From Narthecium ossifragum (taxonomy: Eukaryota; Streptophyta; Magnoliopsida; Dioscoreales; Nartheciaceae): a stretch of DNA of 64,000 nt. Under the pieces are notes generated by a model. The model did no database searches. It was not told the DNA's origin and worked only from the letters and a program-made list of their open reading frames with translations. Below, piece after piece: positions 11,851-22,702 of the stretch. Position numbers and translations under genes: made by a program. The DNA is taken from NCBI GenBank assembly GCA_963920575.1, contig OY986966.1, positions 25,015,717 to 25,079,716 of the forward strand, written 5' to 3'. Each line of letters opens with the position of its first letter. Within the stretch, counting starts at the first letter, position 1.

Positions 11851-12236
11851 CCCCTAGTTTCATAAATAGCTGAAGATATCGCCCAGTTATGCAGTTCAAA
11901 ACAGTTCAAGGCAGTTTCTGAGAGTTCAAAAGTGGTTACCAGAAACTCTATAAATAGCCAAGGGGAAGAAGGAAAACGGGCCCCGACCGTCAAAGCAAAC
12001 CAGCTTTTTATCTTTATGTAACCTTTTCATACTTATCAATGTAGCCTTCTAAATTCAGCAATGAAGTTTATCTTTCCTTTAAATTCATGTAACCAGTCCT
12101 TTATTTCTAGGAGTAGTGCTACACTAATTTCTTTCATAGGAGTAGAATTATCGTATTTCCCTAGTAGTAGTGCTACCATAATTAATTTCCTAGGAGTAGA
12201 TCTATAATTTCCTAGGAGTAGATTTATCATAGAATC

Positions 12237-12392
12237 CCATTTTCCATCTTCCATTTCCCATTTTCCATTTTCCATTTTCCATTTCATTTTCCATCTTTCA
12301 TTTTCCATTTCATTTTCCATCTTCCATCTTACATTTTCCATTTCATTTTTCATCTCCCATTTTCCATTTTCCATTTCATTTTCCATTTCCAT
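12237..12392. repeat. TTTCCAT simple-sequence tract
   Basis: Irregular tandem copies of CATTTTCCATTTTC downstream of the LTR TATA box, within the solo LTR. The Met/Glu/Asn-rich minus-strand frame across it is an artefact. Confidence 0.85.
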
Positions 12393-12570
12393 CAACTCCA
12401 TCATCAACAAAATAACTTCTTTGTACACTTCAACACCTCTGATTCGAATCATTCGAAGGAGTTGAACTAAACAACAATCTCTTGATATTTGAATGTGGAA
12501 ATAGATTTTGACCTTGATTACAGTCCCGGTCAACGGTCAAAATTTTTGTTCTAACAATATCCATTAAACT

Positions 12571-12845
12571 GTGATCGCACATTAAACTTCAATCAAAATA
12601 TAATCATTATCCAATCACTATCCTACAGGATTTTTAGATTTTTCCTATGAATTCTGGTGATTTATTTCCAAACAGTCGACGAAGCAGTCTTTTTATAGAA
12701 TTTAGTGATCTTTGATCAAATTTCTTATATTTCTTCTCAAACCCTACTTAAACCTCAAATCAAACAATAATATATCAAATACAACTACTCTTGGGCTAAC
12801 AAAAGTAATTTAAGGGGCTTAATAATGCATAATCTATGACTTATC
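12571..12845. mobile_element. 275-bp insertion with 5-bp duplication AAACT
   Basis: AAACT occurs at 12566-12570 and 12846-12850. Removing 12571-12850 joins the LRR codons for NQF to FNGYIP. No terminal inverted repeats or TG..CA ends are evident, so the type is unknown. A later solo LTR inserted only a few bases away. Confidence 0.7.
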
Positions 12846-13010
12846 AAACTGGTTGTAACTAAGTTGCAAATCCACTAAGGACATGCAAGTGGATAATTTA
12901 GTGAGGAACCCTAGCTCACCAACTATTTGATTGTGATACAAATGGATGGTTCGAAGCAATCGTGAGTTCCCGCTCTCCATTGGGACCGTCCCGATGAACT
13001 GGTTGACGGA

Positions 13011-13386
13011 TTTTTTTTTTTTTGATTAGATAAGCCCGAGAGCTGGGTTACAAAGTAGGAATAAAATGAAGAGGAAAAGGAAAAGAAAATACAAAAAAGG
13101 GAAGTAAAACAGAGCAGGACTTAGATGGCAGCAGTCCATAATATAGAGCCCACCCTGCCACCTCATGAGCCAAAGAGTTTAGCTCACGGGGGATGTAGAT
13201 GAAGCACGCAGTCACCCACTGCGTGGTCATCCACCAGATCGAACGCAAAATGTCTTTCAATTCTCGCGGCCAATCCAATCTTCCATTGATGAAACCAATA
13301 GCAAGGAAGGAGTCAGACTTCACTACAAGTCCGCTAAGACCGCGCCGTTTAGCTTCCTCAAGCCCCAAGAACTGAAGAGATAATTC
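13011..13386 (-). mobile_element. 5'-truncated LINE fragment (RNase H end)
   Basis: On the minus strand it encodes the end of a LINE RNase H domain (AKRRGLSGLVVKSDSF, IPRELNSLAHEVAGWA) followed by a 3' UTR and an A-run (T-run at 13011-13023 on plus). It interrupts the LRR pseudogene between ILELS and VNQFIGTVP codons. No clear target duplication was found. Confidence 0.85.
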
Positions 13387-14525
13387 CAAGATGGTGAGCT
13401 TAATTGGTAGAGTTGAAGAGATAACTTGGGATTTCGCCGCCTATCTGGTTAGCAGATATTGCAATTTTCTGAAGATTAGGTAGGTTAATACGAACCTCTG
13501 AATTAGGAAGCTGACCTGAGAGGTTGTTGAAGGATAGACCCAAGAACTGAAGAGAAGTGATGTTGAAGATCCCAGTTGGGATTTGACCACCCAACTGGTT
13601 GAAATATAGATACAATGACTCCAGATTGATGAGATGCCCCAGTTCTTGTGGAATGTATCCTTGCAAGTTGTTATTCATGAGCTGAATCACCTGCAACTTT
13701 GTAAGATTTCCCAGAGATGATGGAATGCTGCTTGTGAGTTGATTAGAGTTGAGAGTGAGTTCTGTGAGCCTTGCCAGGAATCCAAGCTCCACTGGTATGG
13801 CTCCAGTGACGTTATTGTTTGATAGGTAGTCCAGCTGCTGAAGACCTTTACAGAATTACAGTGGCTCAGATTGGAAGGGATCTCACCAATGAATTGATTG
13901 TGATCAAGAGCAAAGAGTATGAAGATTTGGAAGGAGGAAGCCTACTTCTGAAGGTATGCTTCCAGTGAATAAGTTGCTACTAAGATTGAGCACCTGCAAG
14001 GATGAGATATTATAGATTGCAGTAGGCACCTGGCCTTCCAGATTGTTGAGGTCCAGTGAAAGCCGCCGGAGTTTCAAAAGGCCACCAAATTGTTCAGGGA
14101 TGAATCCGGCCGGCGAGGCTGTTGCCGCCGAGATCTAACGTCCCGAGCTGCAACAGATTTCCAAGTGAGGCAGGGATCGAGATCGCCGGAGAGAGTGTTG
14201 TTCGAGAGGTCGAAATACGTAAGGAAGGTCAAGTTATTGGCGAGCTCCGGCGCTATGGTTCCCCCGGGAGACGAATCGGAGAGGATCAAAGAAGTGACCC
14301 TCTCCGTTTGCTGGCTGCAAGAGACTCCGGTCCAGTTGCAGAAGGTGATGCTTGGGTTCCACGTAGTCGATAGCACGTCGAAGGGATTGGAATTGATGCC
14401 GGCTTTGAAAGCTAGCAGCTCGCCGGATGAGTCTGCAGAGGCTGGCCATAGTGGAAGATAGGAAGAGAAGGATCGATGAAAGAAGAATGGCCAGCATGAA
14501 GAAGACCCCAGGCCAGCTTAGCCAT

Positions 14526-14607
14526 GAGAATTCTCAGCATTGAGAGGCCATGCATACAAGAGAAAGAGGGATTGTTAAGGTTATGGAATTAGTGTTTTAA
14601 ACTAGCT
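14526..14607. other. Upstream flank of the receptor-kinase pseudogene
   Basis: Short region between the pseudogene start and the LINE target duplication. No promoter element was recognised. Confidence 0.4.
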
Positions 14608-14620
14608 AGCTGGCTATACT

Positions 14621-15932
14621 TTTCTTTTTCTTTTTCTATTTTTGAAGAGATAAGCCGAGGGTAAATCCACTTACAACAATCCAGGGAGATCTGGTGGTGA
14701 CACACCATATTCCTTACACCAAAAACTACCGGAAGGATTCATTCTCCCAGCTTTCGCTAGCTGATCCGCCGACATATTAAACTCCCTAGTAACATACAAG
14801 ATAATCACCCCCTTGATTTGAGCCGCTAACCAACACGCTCGTTGAAGCATGTTCCTAAGAGGCTCAGACCAAGAATATCAACTGTTGACATACCCAACAA
14901 TATCTTTACAATCAAGCTCAAAAATAACCCGGCGTGACCCCTTAGACAAAATTACCTCTAAGGCTCTAATAAAGGTTGTGAGCTCTGCCTCCCTCACCGA
15001 GGGCGCCGTGATCTGTTCCGCTAAGCACCAGGAGATATTCGAGTTCTCCTCATAACATATCACTCCAATGCCCACAGCTGAACCCATGCCAACGAATAAG
15101 CCATCAGTTTGAACCACCAAAAAACCCTCCCTGGGTTGCGCCGCAGTGCTTATCTGGCTCCCTTTTGCCATTAGCCACTCCTTCACTCCCCAAAGAACCC
15201 CGCGCACAACACCCTCATGGTTAGACATCTCTCCCCTGAATATGCAATTATTACGCTGCTTCCATAATCGCCACATCCCATACCCAAGTTTCTCCCTCCT
15301 CATGCGCAAACACTCCGACTTCACATTAGAGTTAAGCATACCTTGCCACCCAACCCAACTTCGTTGCCGCAGGACATCTTCATCGTTCTAAAAGACCTTC
15401 TTCCACACTTCCGTCGAGAACTCACAAGTGAATAAACAGTGCTCCACAGTCTCCTCTTCCAAGCCACAACGGGGGCATAGCACATCATGGACAAGTTGAA
15501 ATCTTGCCAATGCGACCCTAGTAGGCATCTTTCCATGATGCACTTTCCAGAGGAAAGATTTGATTCTCGGACCAAAGGGTTCATGCCAAATATAATGCCA
15601 ACTCTGATATGAGGTCCAATCCCCCCTGCTCCGTTTTGCTCTATCATATAGGGTTAAATATGTAGATTTCGAGCTGACCTTCCCTCCCGACGCGCGAGAC
15701 CAAAGAGGTTGGTTATCTCGTGCTAGTTGTATACTCATCACCTCGTCGACCATCTCCATCGTGAAACTCCTCCTCAACATACGTCTACGCCATTGTCCAT
15801 TCTCGCCTATAAAGTCTCACACCTTCGTTGATTCCATGATCCTTGACACATTCACGAATGTTGGTTTTAAACCAATGGGGAGGTTCAGGATCCACCAATC
15901 TGAGAGGACATTCACTGTGCTCTCCCTAGATA
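14621..15932 (-). mobile_element. 5'-truncated LINE with 13-bp target duplication
   Basis: Flanked by AGCTGGCTATACT at 14608-14620 and 15933-15945. On the minus strand it encodes the last part of ORF2 in pieces: zf-RVT (WHEPFGPRIKSFLWK, CPRCGLEEETVEHCLF) and RNase H (VVQTDGLFVGMGSAVGIGV, REAELTTFIRALEV). It ends in an impure A-rich tail (14621-14640 on plus). EN and RT are missing and the frame is broken between the two domains. It lies just upstream of the receptor-kinase pseudogene start. Confidence 0.93.
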
Positions 15933-15990
15933 AGCTGGCTATACTATTTGATAGGTGACTAGTATATATAAAGTGGAATCCAAGAATATG

Positions 15991-16280
15991 AATAAAGTTT
16001 TGTGCACTTGCCAACGTGGCATGAGTATTACACATGCCACGATCGGTAGTCAAAGTACCGATTCTTTCATCTATCCTATCGGTAGCCCACTACCGATTGG
16101 ATAGATGAAAGAATCGGTAGTGGGCTACCGATTGAATGTATCGGTAGCCCACTACCGATAGCTTCATCTATCCCATCGGTAGCCCACTATCGATGGGATA
16201 AATGAAAGAATTGGTACTTTGACTACCGATCGCGGCATATGTAATACACATGCCACGTTGGCATGTGCACAAATCAGTGT
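15991..16280. mobile_element. Foldback MITE, Mutator-like family, copy 1
   Basis: Long terminal inverted repeats: the left side TGCCAACGTGGCATG, CACGATCGGTAGTCAAAG and so on recurs inverted at the right side. The centre is alternating ATCGGTAG and CTACCGAT. TCCAAGAATATG occurs on both flanks (15979-15990 and 16281-16292), so the target duplication is about 9-12 bp. It has no coding capacity. Confidence 0.85.
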
Positions 16281-16364
16281 TCCAAGAATATGTAGATATA
16301 TATGTGTGTGTGTGTGGGTGTATGTTCTTAATGGATGCATCCATTCTGTTCTGGATTTAGAGTA

Positions 16365-16646
16365 GAATAAAGTTTTGTATACATGGTCACGTGACATGTG
16401 TAATATATGCACATCTTCTCTAATCGGTACATGTCCTCTAATCGGTACGTCACTATCGAATCTACCGATTCGATCATTGATACATTCAATCGGTAATGAG
16501 ATACCGATCAATTGATCTAGTCTATCGGTAGTATTCTAGATTAATTGATCTACCGATGGACTAGATCAATTGATCGGTATCTTACTACCGATTCGATGAC
16601 ATGTGTAATATGTACACGCTCTGGCCATGTACACGAATGAGCGCTC
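16365..16646. mobile_element. Foldback MITE, Mutator-like family, copy 2
   Basis: Shares the GAATAAAGTTTTGT start and ATCGGTA/TACCGAT core with the copy just to the left. It is flanked by a perfect 9-bp duplication TTTAGAGTA (16356-16364 and 16647-16655), the size typical of Mutator-superfamily insertion. Confidence 0.85.
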
Positions 16647-16655
16647 TTTAGAGTA

Positions 16656-16891
16656 TAAACGACTTGAATCTGTCCAAGTCGATGAGATTATAAATGTGAT
16701 AAATCTACATGCCATCTATTATATAAGATCGCATCCTATCATACGGATAGGGATGCGCGATCAAATTTAAGACCAGATATATCATGTAATTAAAATGAAG
16801 CCACGTGAAAATAAGTAACGGGGGTGGTGATTATTCGTGCATATGACACGGGATCCACCTAGTACAAATAGGGAAATGATGCACTATATTT
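16656..16891. other. Intergenic DNA
   Basis: Nothing recognisable between the MITE and the LINE target duplication. Confidence 0.4.
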
Positions 16892-17062
16892 GGTAAGGAA
16901 CTGAAGTGTATTTTTTTTTTTTTTTTGAAGAGTTAAGCCATACGGCTACAGCTAGACAGGAATTACAAGAAAACTAAACTAGATCAGCCACCCAGGACAG
17001 ACCCCTGGGAGGCATTACAGTTAACAGCTAAACCCAAACTACGAGCTTCTCTCGCCACCCAG

Positions 17063-20000
17063 TCAGCAGCAGAGTTCAGTTCTCTGGGTATGTACAAAAT
17101 GAGAGTCGCATTCAATGGTGACGAGCCTCTCACCTCGATCAGCTGCTTTACTCATCCCTATATTAACAGCTTTTAATTCAGCCAGAAGTATCGTATTAGA
17201 TGTACAGTAATCAGACTCCATCCAACATATATCGTCTTCCCGATTTTTAAAGACTACTCCTATTCCAGCAGCCAGCTCACCTTGTCCCATGGAGGCGTCA
17301 ACCTGGATGAAAACACCATCTCTAGTAGTATGTGGACTTCGGCGCCTACCTTTCCAGTTAATCAACAGGTACTCTTTCACTTGCCTGCGAACAAGCTTCC
17401 AGACTTTAGAGGGGTCTTGTTTTTCCTTTTGATGTAAAAACAAGCATCTCGATTTCCAAATCCACCATAGTGTGTATCCAATTGCAGATTTCAGAATGAC
17501 ATTTTTGTGCAAAGATGAGGAGAGCTGTAGCATCTGAAAGCATGAGGAGATGGAAATATTACCAACATCCACCCCTGAGTCTTCAAGTGCTCCACTCCAG
17601 ACTTCTTGAGCAAAAGGGCATTTGCACAACACATGTTCCACAGTTTCATCTTCAGTTAGACAAAACGGGCAGCCTTTGTCACTAATAAGACATAAGTTCC
17701 ACAGTGAGGATCTTGTAGGAATTTTCCCATACCACAGTTTCCATAGGAAATGTCGTACTCGTGGACCGACAGGAGCTTTCCAAATGCTCCACCAGGATTG
17801 TCTATCGACATCCCTCTCTTGTCTAAGTTGCTGTTCCTCTAAGAATTTATAACAAGAAGAAGTAGTGACCTTCCCTGCTGGACCCCAAACCCACATTGGG
17901 TCACTCCTTGTGCTAGTTCTGTCCACTTCAAGGCTAGTGATGAGAGGAATCAATAGAGGGTGGAACAGGCCAGAAAGGACCTCATGATCCCAAAACCCAT
18001 CTTCATCCAATAAATCGCCAACAGATAAGTTCTGAAGGTTACCTGAATCAAATAACCCTGGCTGGAGAGTTAAAGGGCCCTCAGGTAGCCACCAGTCCTC
18101 TAGGCAATTGGCTCGACAGCATATTGAAGGGGACCAACGCAGGCCTTTACGGAGAAGGGCTGCGGCCTTGAAAATGGATTTCCACAGACATGAGGATCTT
18201 CGCCTAGGGCTCAAAGGGAGGATTGCTGCTTGGAGATTAAATTTAGCACGCACAACTTCAGTCCAGGCCGTCTTGGTACTATCAAGGAGTTTTGCTGCGC
18301 GACGCATTCGAAGAGCTATCTGCCATTTACTGAGGTCTTTGAGGCCCAATCCACCATCTGATTTGTGTCTACAGACCGTATCCCACGCCACAATTGAGAG
18401 GCTACCTTTGCTTCCATTCCACATGTAGCTTCGAAGAAGAGACGAAATTTGACGAAGGACGGACATAGGGACAGGGGTAGCTGTCATGACATGAACTGGA
18501 ATGGATTGAAGGACAGATTGGATGAGGGTGACTCTACCTGCCTCCGCCATCTTGATTGCATTCCAATTAGATAGACGACGTTGCACTGCTTCAAGGAGAT
18601 AGTTGAAGTCTGCCGGTGTCAGCTTCCTTGAGTCTAAAGGAACTCCGAGGTAACGCCAGGCTCCGATCTTTTCTTCAAATTGAAGACAATCCAAGATGGT
18701 CTTCTTAGTTTCCGCTGAAATTGCACGTGAGAACTTCACTCCAGATTTTTGAGGGTTCAATTCCAGCCCAGCAAGTGCCTTGAATCGCCTTAGGACAGTT
18801 AGAAGCTTCCTAGCCTCCAATTCGTTGGCCTTGGAGACAAAGAGGCAATCGTCAGCGAAAAGCAAGTGGCTGAGGGAGAAGGAGCTACCTGAAAACCGAA
18901 CTCCAGTGAGGGCAGTGAGTGGCTGCTTGAGAAGGTTTGTCAGTGCCTCTTGAACCATAATGAACAGATAAGGGGATAGGGGATCCCCTTGACGAAGTCC
19001 TCTGTGGGCTGTGAAAGATCCGTGCACACGACCATTAAGGATGATGAAAAATCTCGTAGTGGTCACACATAGCATAATCAACTTGATCCATTTTCCAGGA
19101 AAAGCCATAGCAACCATTAAATCTTGTAGAAACTCCCATTTAACCGAATCATAGGCAGCTTTAAGGTCAATTTTGATAGCCATGAGGGGGTGGGACGCTG
19201 GGGCATGGTGGAGGCAATTCATCAATTCTTGTGCAGCCCCAACATTGTCCATAACAGAGCGACCGGCAACATAGGCAGATTGTTCGAGACTGATGAGAGG
19301 ATCAATCACCCCCTTCAATCTGTCGGCTAAGAGAGATGAAATTATCTTGTAGCAGACGTTGCAAAGACTAATGGGGCGGAAATCTTTGACCTTTCTAGCA
19401 TTCTTACACTTGGGCACAAAAGTCAGGAAGGTGTTATTCCAATGATTTGGCATCTTCTCCTTCTCAAAGAATTCCTGCACCAGCTTTACGATATCAGATT
19501 TAACCGTATCCCAGTGCCGGATATAGAATTCCACTGTCATGCCATCAGGACCTGGGCATTTCCCCTTGCCCATTCTGAAAAGGATTTGTTTGATCTCCTC
19601 CTCAGACACCTCACGCAACAGTTCCTCATGAGCCTGAGGTGGAATCTGCCGAAGGGAGGGAAGAGGTAGTTTATGCCTTGAAGCTTTCTCAGCCCACAGA
19701 GACTTGTAGTGATTAATAAACTCCCCTGCAATGTCTTTCTGAGCTGTGAGTAGTGATCCATCATCAGTGCGAATTTCCAATACCTTGGAGGAGGACCCAG
19801 GAGGTTTAAGCAGCCTATGGAAGAATTCGGTATTTCTGTCTCCTTCATTCACCCACTTTGATCTTTTAAATTGGGCCACATAAGCATCATGTTGTTTGGT
19901 AACAGCCACAATCTTGTTTTCCAAGGCACGCATTTTCTGTTCATCTTCGAGGGATAAAGGGCCTGCCTCTTCTAAGAGATAGAGACTGTTAAGATGCTGC

Positions 20001-20923
20001 TCAATCCGCTGCTTTGAATTGAAAAGGTCAAAATCATCCACACGAGACCACGATTTCATAGAATCCTTGACTTCATTGATTCTCCCTTTGAATTGGAAAT
20101 GCAGCGGACCTCTCCTCTGGCGCTTCCAAGCTCTCTGTACCAAATCTGTGAAGGCCTGACTGTTAACCCAATTCAATTGGAGGCGAAAGGTTGTGGGGCC
20201 TTTAAAATCCCTCTGTGGATCAAGAGCCAGCAGAAGCTGCCTATGATCAGAGCCACCGTAGGCAAGGTGGTTAACTTCTGCCAGCGAAAACCACCTGTGC
20301 CATGCAGAGTTGCAGAGGCAGCGATCAAGCCTTTCCATGATACGTTCCTGGCCAAGGGGACGATTGGACCAAGTGAACGATGACCCACGATAGCCTATGT
20401 CAATTAGGTTGTTGGACTGGATGAAGTGGAGGAAGTCTGCCACTGCACCATCATAACTAAAAGCTCTTCCTCCGCGCTTCTCTGAAGGGGCAGCAATAGC
20501 ATTGAAATCGCCCAGCAGGAGGTGTGGCCATCCCCACTGGTTGACCCTTGCCAAGGCTTCCCAAAGCTCAACTCTATCTCGCCTATTTCTTGCAGCATAC
20601 ACAGATGAAATGAACCACTGGCCATACCTCTGGGTGGTTATCACGCCATGGGCGGCTTGGTTGGTGAACTCGAAGAAGGAGACCAGTCCCACACTGTGTT
20701 TCCAGATTGCCAAAATTCCGCCGCGTCTCCCACGGGAAGCCAGAAGGAACGTGCTCCAATTGGGTTCTAACTGCGCATCAACGTCCCCCAACTGATCGGC
20801 TTGCATCACAATCTCTAAAAGGAAGATAAAATCCAAATTGTGCTCTTGGATCAATCTTCTACCTGCTTTGACTGCCCGCCTTGCACCCAAGCCGTGGCAG
20901 TTCCATGAGAGAATCCTAAACAT
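17063..20923 (-). CDS. LINE ORF2: endonuclease-reverse transcriptase-RNase H
   Basis: About 1,286 residues from ATG 20923. Domains in order: an APE-type endonuclease (SWNCHGLG at about 5, LLGDFNAI at about 136, GSDHRQ), reverse transcriptase (RPISLCNVCYKIISS, QGDPLSPYLF, FADD at about 690), a zinc-finger zf-RVT (about 1054) and RNase H (VDASMGQGELAAGIGV at about 1209). It makes and reverse-transcribes LINE RNA at a nicked target. ATG was chosen over the upstream in-frame GTG (20953); it overlaps the ORF1 stop by 8 nt (ATGTTTAG), which fits termination-reinitiation. The RNase H lacks a middle section after ECDS and is frameshifted, so the usual ending (LNSAADWVAREARSLGL) lies in another frame (about 17075-16990). 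The catalytic EN and RT parts read through without a stop. Confidence 0.93.
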   Translation of the reverse strand: MFRILSWNCHGLGARRAVKAGRRLIQEHNLDFIFLLEIVMQADQLGDVDAQLEPNWSTFLLASRGRRGGILAIWKHSVGLVSFFEFTNQAAHGVITTQRYGQWFISSVYAARNRRDRVELWEALARVNQWGWPHLLLGDFNAIAAPSEKRGGRAFSYDGAVADFLHFIQSNNLIDIGYRGSSFTWSNRPLGQERIMERLDRCLCNSAWHRWFSLAEVNHLAYGGSDHRQLLLALDPQRDFKGPTTFRLQLNWVNSQAFTDLVQRAWKRQRRGPLHFQFKGRINEVKDSMKSWSRVDDFDLFNSKQRIEQHLNSLYLLEEAGPLSLEDEQKMRALENKIVAVTKQHDAYVAQFKRSKWVNEGDRNTEFFHRLLKPPGSSSKVLEIRTDDGSLLTAQKDIAGEFINHYKSLWAEKASRHKLPLPSLRQIPPQAHEELLREVSEEEIKQILFRMGKGKCPGPDGMTVEFYIRHWDTVKSDIVKLVQEFFEKEKMPNHWNNTFLTFVPKCKNARKVKDFRPISLCNVCYKIISSLLADRLKGVIDPLISLEQSAYVAGRSVMDNVGAAQELMNCLHHAPASHPLMAIKIDLKAAYDSVKWEFLQDLMVAMAFPGKWIKLIMLCVTTTRFFIILNGRVHGSFTAHRGLRQGDPLSPYLFIMVQEALTNLLKQPLTALTGVRFSGSSFSLSHLLFADDCLFVSKANELEARKLLTVLRRFKALAGLELNPQKSGVKFSRAISAETKKTILDCLQFEEKIGAWRYLGVPLDSRKLTPADFNYLLEAVQRRLSNWNAIKMAEAGRVTLIQSVLQSIPVHVMTATPVPMSVLRQISSLLRSYMWNGSKGSLSIVAWDTVCRHKSDGGLGLKDLSKWQIALRMRRAAKLLDSTKTAWTEVVRAKFNLQAAILPLSPRRRSSCLWKSIFKAAALLRKGLRWSPSICCRANCLEDWWLPEGPLTLQPGLFDSGNLQNLSVGDLLDEDGFWDHEVLSGLFHPLLIPLITSLEVDRTSTRSDPMWVWGPAGKVTTSSCYKFLEEQQLRQERDVDRQSWWSIWKAPVGPRVRHFLWKLWYGKIPTRSSLWNLCLISDKGCPFCLTEDETVEHVLCKCPFAQEVWSGALEDSGVDVGNISISSCFQMLQLSSSLHKNVILKSAIGYTLWWIWKSRCLFLHQKEKQDPSKVWKLVRRQVKEYLLINWKGRRRSPHTTRDGVFIQVDASMGQGELAAGIGVVFKNREDDICWMESDYCTSNTILLAELKAVNIGMSKAADRGERLVTIECDSHFVHTQRTELCC

Positions 20924-22702
20924 TAGCTTGGGATGGTGAGGAAGGTCCTCCACCGGCGCTTCCCCACTTCAGTCGTTTGGCTTCATTGCCCAACACAGCT
21001 TCATCCATACACACATCTTCAGCGGATCTGGATAAGGCTTGATCTGGTGGTCGAACTGTAGATTGTGAGAGAGGAGAGAAGCCCGGAGGATGTCCAGGAG
21101 AATCGGTGGTCATGTCGACATCACCTGGTTCATCTTCTGCACCTCCCACAGCGGCTAGGGCACCACTCGCGTTCTCCTGCAGCAGCGCCTTCTGTAGCTC
21201 TTCTATTCCATGCCGGTGATAGTCCAGTAGCTTTTCCTTCGTCATGTCTTCCGTGTCTTCACCCCTTTTGCTTGATGCCTCTGCCCTGGATGACCCCAAC
21301 TGCTGGCTTGACTTAAGACCTCTTGGTATGACTAAAGGCCCCGGTCTGTTGGGCCGGCCCCTCTCCTTAGCATACCAGCCAAGTTCATGTAATGACATTT
21401 CAGCCAGGATGTCATCTTCTATGTGTATCATATCCTGAAGCGGCTCGAATCGGTTCCCCTCTGCTAATCCTGGCTCAGACCGTTTCCATGCTGCCTTACC
21501 CTTGTTAGGGTTTTTACTCGCCGCCGCCTCCTGAGAGTTTTTGGCCGATGTCTTATGAATGACCAGCTGTCCATCAGAATCCATCCGTTGATTCCAGCTG
21601 TCCTGGTGATTCTGATTCATCCATGTGTCATCACTGGCAGCAGTCATGGGATGTTCCTGCGGAGCATTTTCCTTACCCTGTTCCGTCTTCTTCCCACGAT
21701 CTCTCGGCGCCATCGCCGGTGTTTTAGACATGGGCCGATTAACTGGGGGCCGACGCCTGCGAGTTTGGATAGTTTGCCATCCGATCTCATCTGTACTGAT
21801 GCCGAATGCTCCCCTAACTTTACCCAAAAGCTCCTTCTTAGCTTCATCCTGAGTGGTGTCCATAGCTTCCCCTCCATTGTAAACCGGAGTTTCAGCTTCG
21901 GCCTTCCTCAAAAGACATTCCGCAAGTTTGTGGCCCAGACATCCACAGTGTGGGCACAGAGAGATATTCTCATATACAAAAGCTTGGGTATACACTGCTG
22001 GGTGGCCCTCTGAGTCTTCATACCCGTTTCAGTTATCGCCGGCTGTGACAAATCGATCTCAACGCAAACTCTGGCATACTTTCCCCTGTCCATGAACTTG
22101 GTGGAGTGATCTAGAGCAACAGGGGTTCCTGCTCTCAAGGCCACTGATAAGATGGCCTCCCTCTCTCCAAACTCAAACGCGACATCAGGGATTCTCATCC
22201 AAACCAGTGCTCTGACAAAATCCACCGCTCGGGGACGGAAGCAATCGCGCCATCTAATGAGCGACAATGTCTTCCCGTCGACCATCCAAGGACCTCCCAT
22301 GAGAACAAGCAGCAGGTCTTCCTCGTTTCCAAATTTGAATGCAAAAACTCCATCTACTCTGTCCACTACTAGGAATGGTTCACTGGTCCGCCACATACCC
22401 GCAAGCCTTCGCCGGAGGAACTCTATGCCAACCGGACCTCCCACAAAGCGTCCGAACAAGGTGTGCTTCCATCTCGCTCTCCCTCTGGCTAAAACCTCTG
22501 TAGGGATGACAGCTCTGCCAGGCTTGGCCGACCTGCGGATCCTGTTGAGTTCCTCAAGAGAGACAAACTTGGAGTGACTGATTCCCTGACTCGCGACCTT
22601 CGCCCACGAGATGCTGGTCCGCCCGCCAGTCTCGCCGTTCGGAGGGTTGGAAGGTGAGAGGTGAGGAAAGTGTATGTCTGGAGGCTCAGCGAGAGGCTCC
22701 AT
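20916..22702 (-). pseudogene. LINE ORF1 (DUF4283 RNA-binding, zinc knuckle), one frameshift
   Basis: Nucleic-acid-binding protein of the LINE particle. It starts at ATG 22702 (MEPLAEPPDIHF). A DUF4283-type domain spans about 22570-22030 (PFLVVDRVDGVFAFKFG, GGPWMVDGKTLSLIRW). A CCHC knuckle (CPHCGCLGHKLAEC) lies near 21940. The first frame runs to 21908 and the second is open from 21995 to 20916; the shift falls between GMKTQRATQQ and the knuckle at about 21990-22010. A single small indel would account for it. The C-terminal third is polar and low-complexity. Confidence 0.9.

Larger units (their letters stand above)
10795..12556 (+). mobile_element. Solo LTR (1,762 bp) with ATATC target duplication
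   Basis: Begins TGTTAG and ends CTAACA, flanked by ATATC at 10790-10794 and 12557-12561. No internal coding region, primer-binding site or second LTR is seen. A TATA box (CTCTATAAATAGCC, about 11947-11960) gives the plus orientation. It contains a TTCGG array upstream of the TATA box and a TTTCCAT tract downstream. It is inserted in an LRR codon run of the receptor-kinase pseudogene. The family is not certain; the length and the CTACAACTTTCATGTT word shared with gypsy LTRs here suggest Ty3/gypsy. Confidence 0.9.
8812..14525 (-). pseudogene. LRR receptor-like kinase pseudogene, paralogue of 51074-54928, with four insertions
   Basis: Read on the minus strand from ATG 14525 (MAKLAWGLL). It follows the receptor kinase at 51074 through the N-terminal domain (ITFCNWTGVSCSQQTERV), LRRs (13792-13400, 13000-12851, 10789-10002), a frameshifted membrane segment (about 9960-9880) and part of the kinase (9250-8812: EEASKSFDAECLVLR, MEYLHHEC, DLKPSNILLD, DFGIAK). 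Stops and frameshifts are frequent, the P-loop region is deleted, HCD is changed to LSD and exon 2 is missing. Insertions are a U5 snRNA segment (9270-9861), a solo LTR (10795-12556), a 275-bp sequence (12571-12845) and a LINE fragment (13011-13386). Removing the two middle ones by their target duplications restores the continuous reading NQFNGYIPKSVG, which confirms they landed in a real LRR gene. Confidence 0.92.

Noticed and set aside
12036..12533. Met/Glu/Asn-rich minus-strand frame of 165 codons
   Set aside because: Created by the TTTCCAT simple repeat inside a solo LTR.
14074..14497. Overlapping plus-strand frames in the LRR region
   Set aside because: Antisense shadows of the minus-strand receptor-kinase pseudogene.
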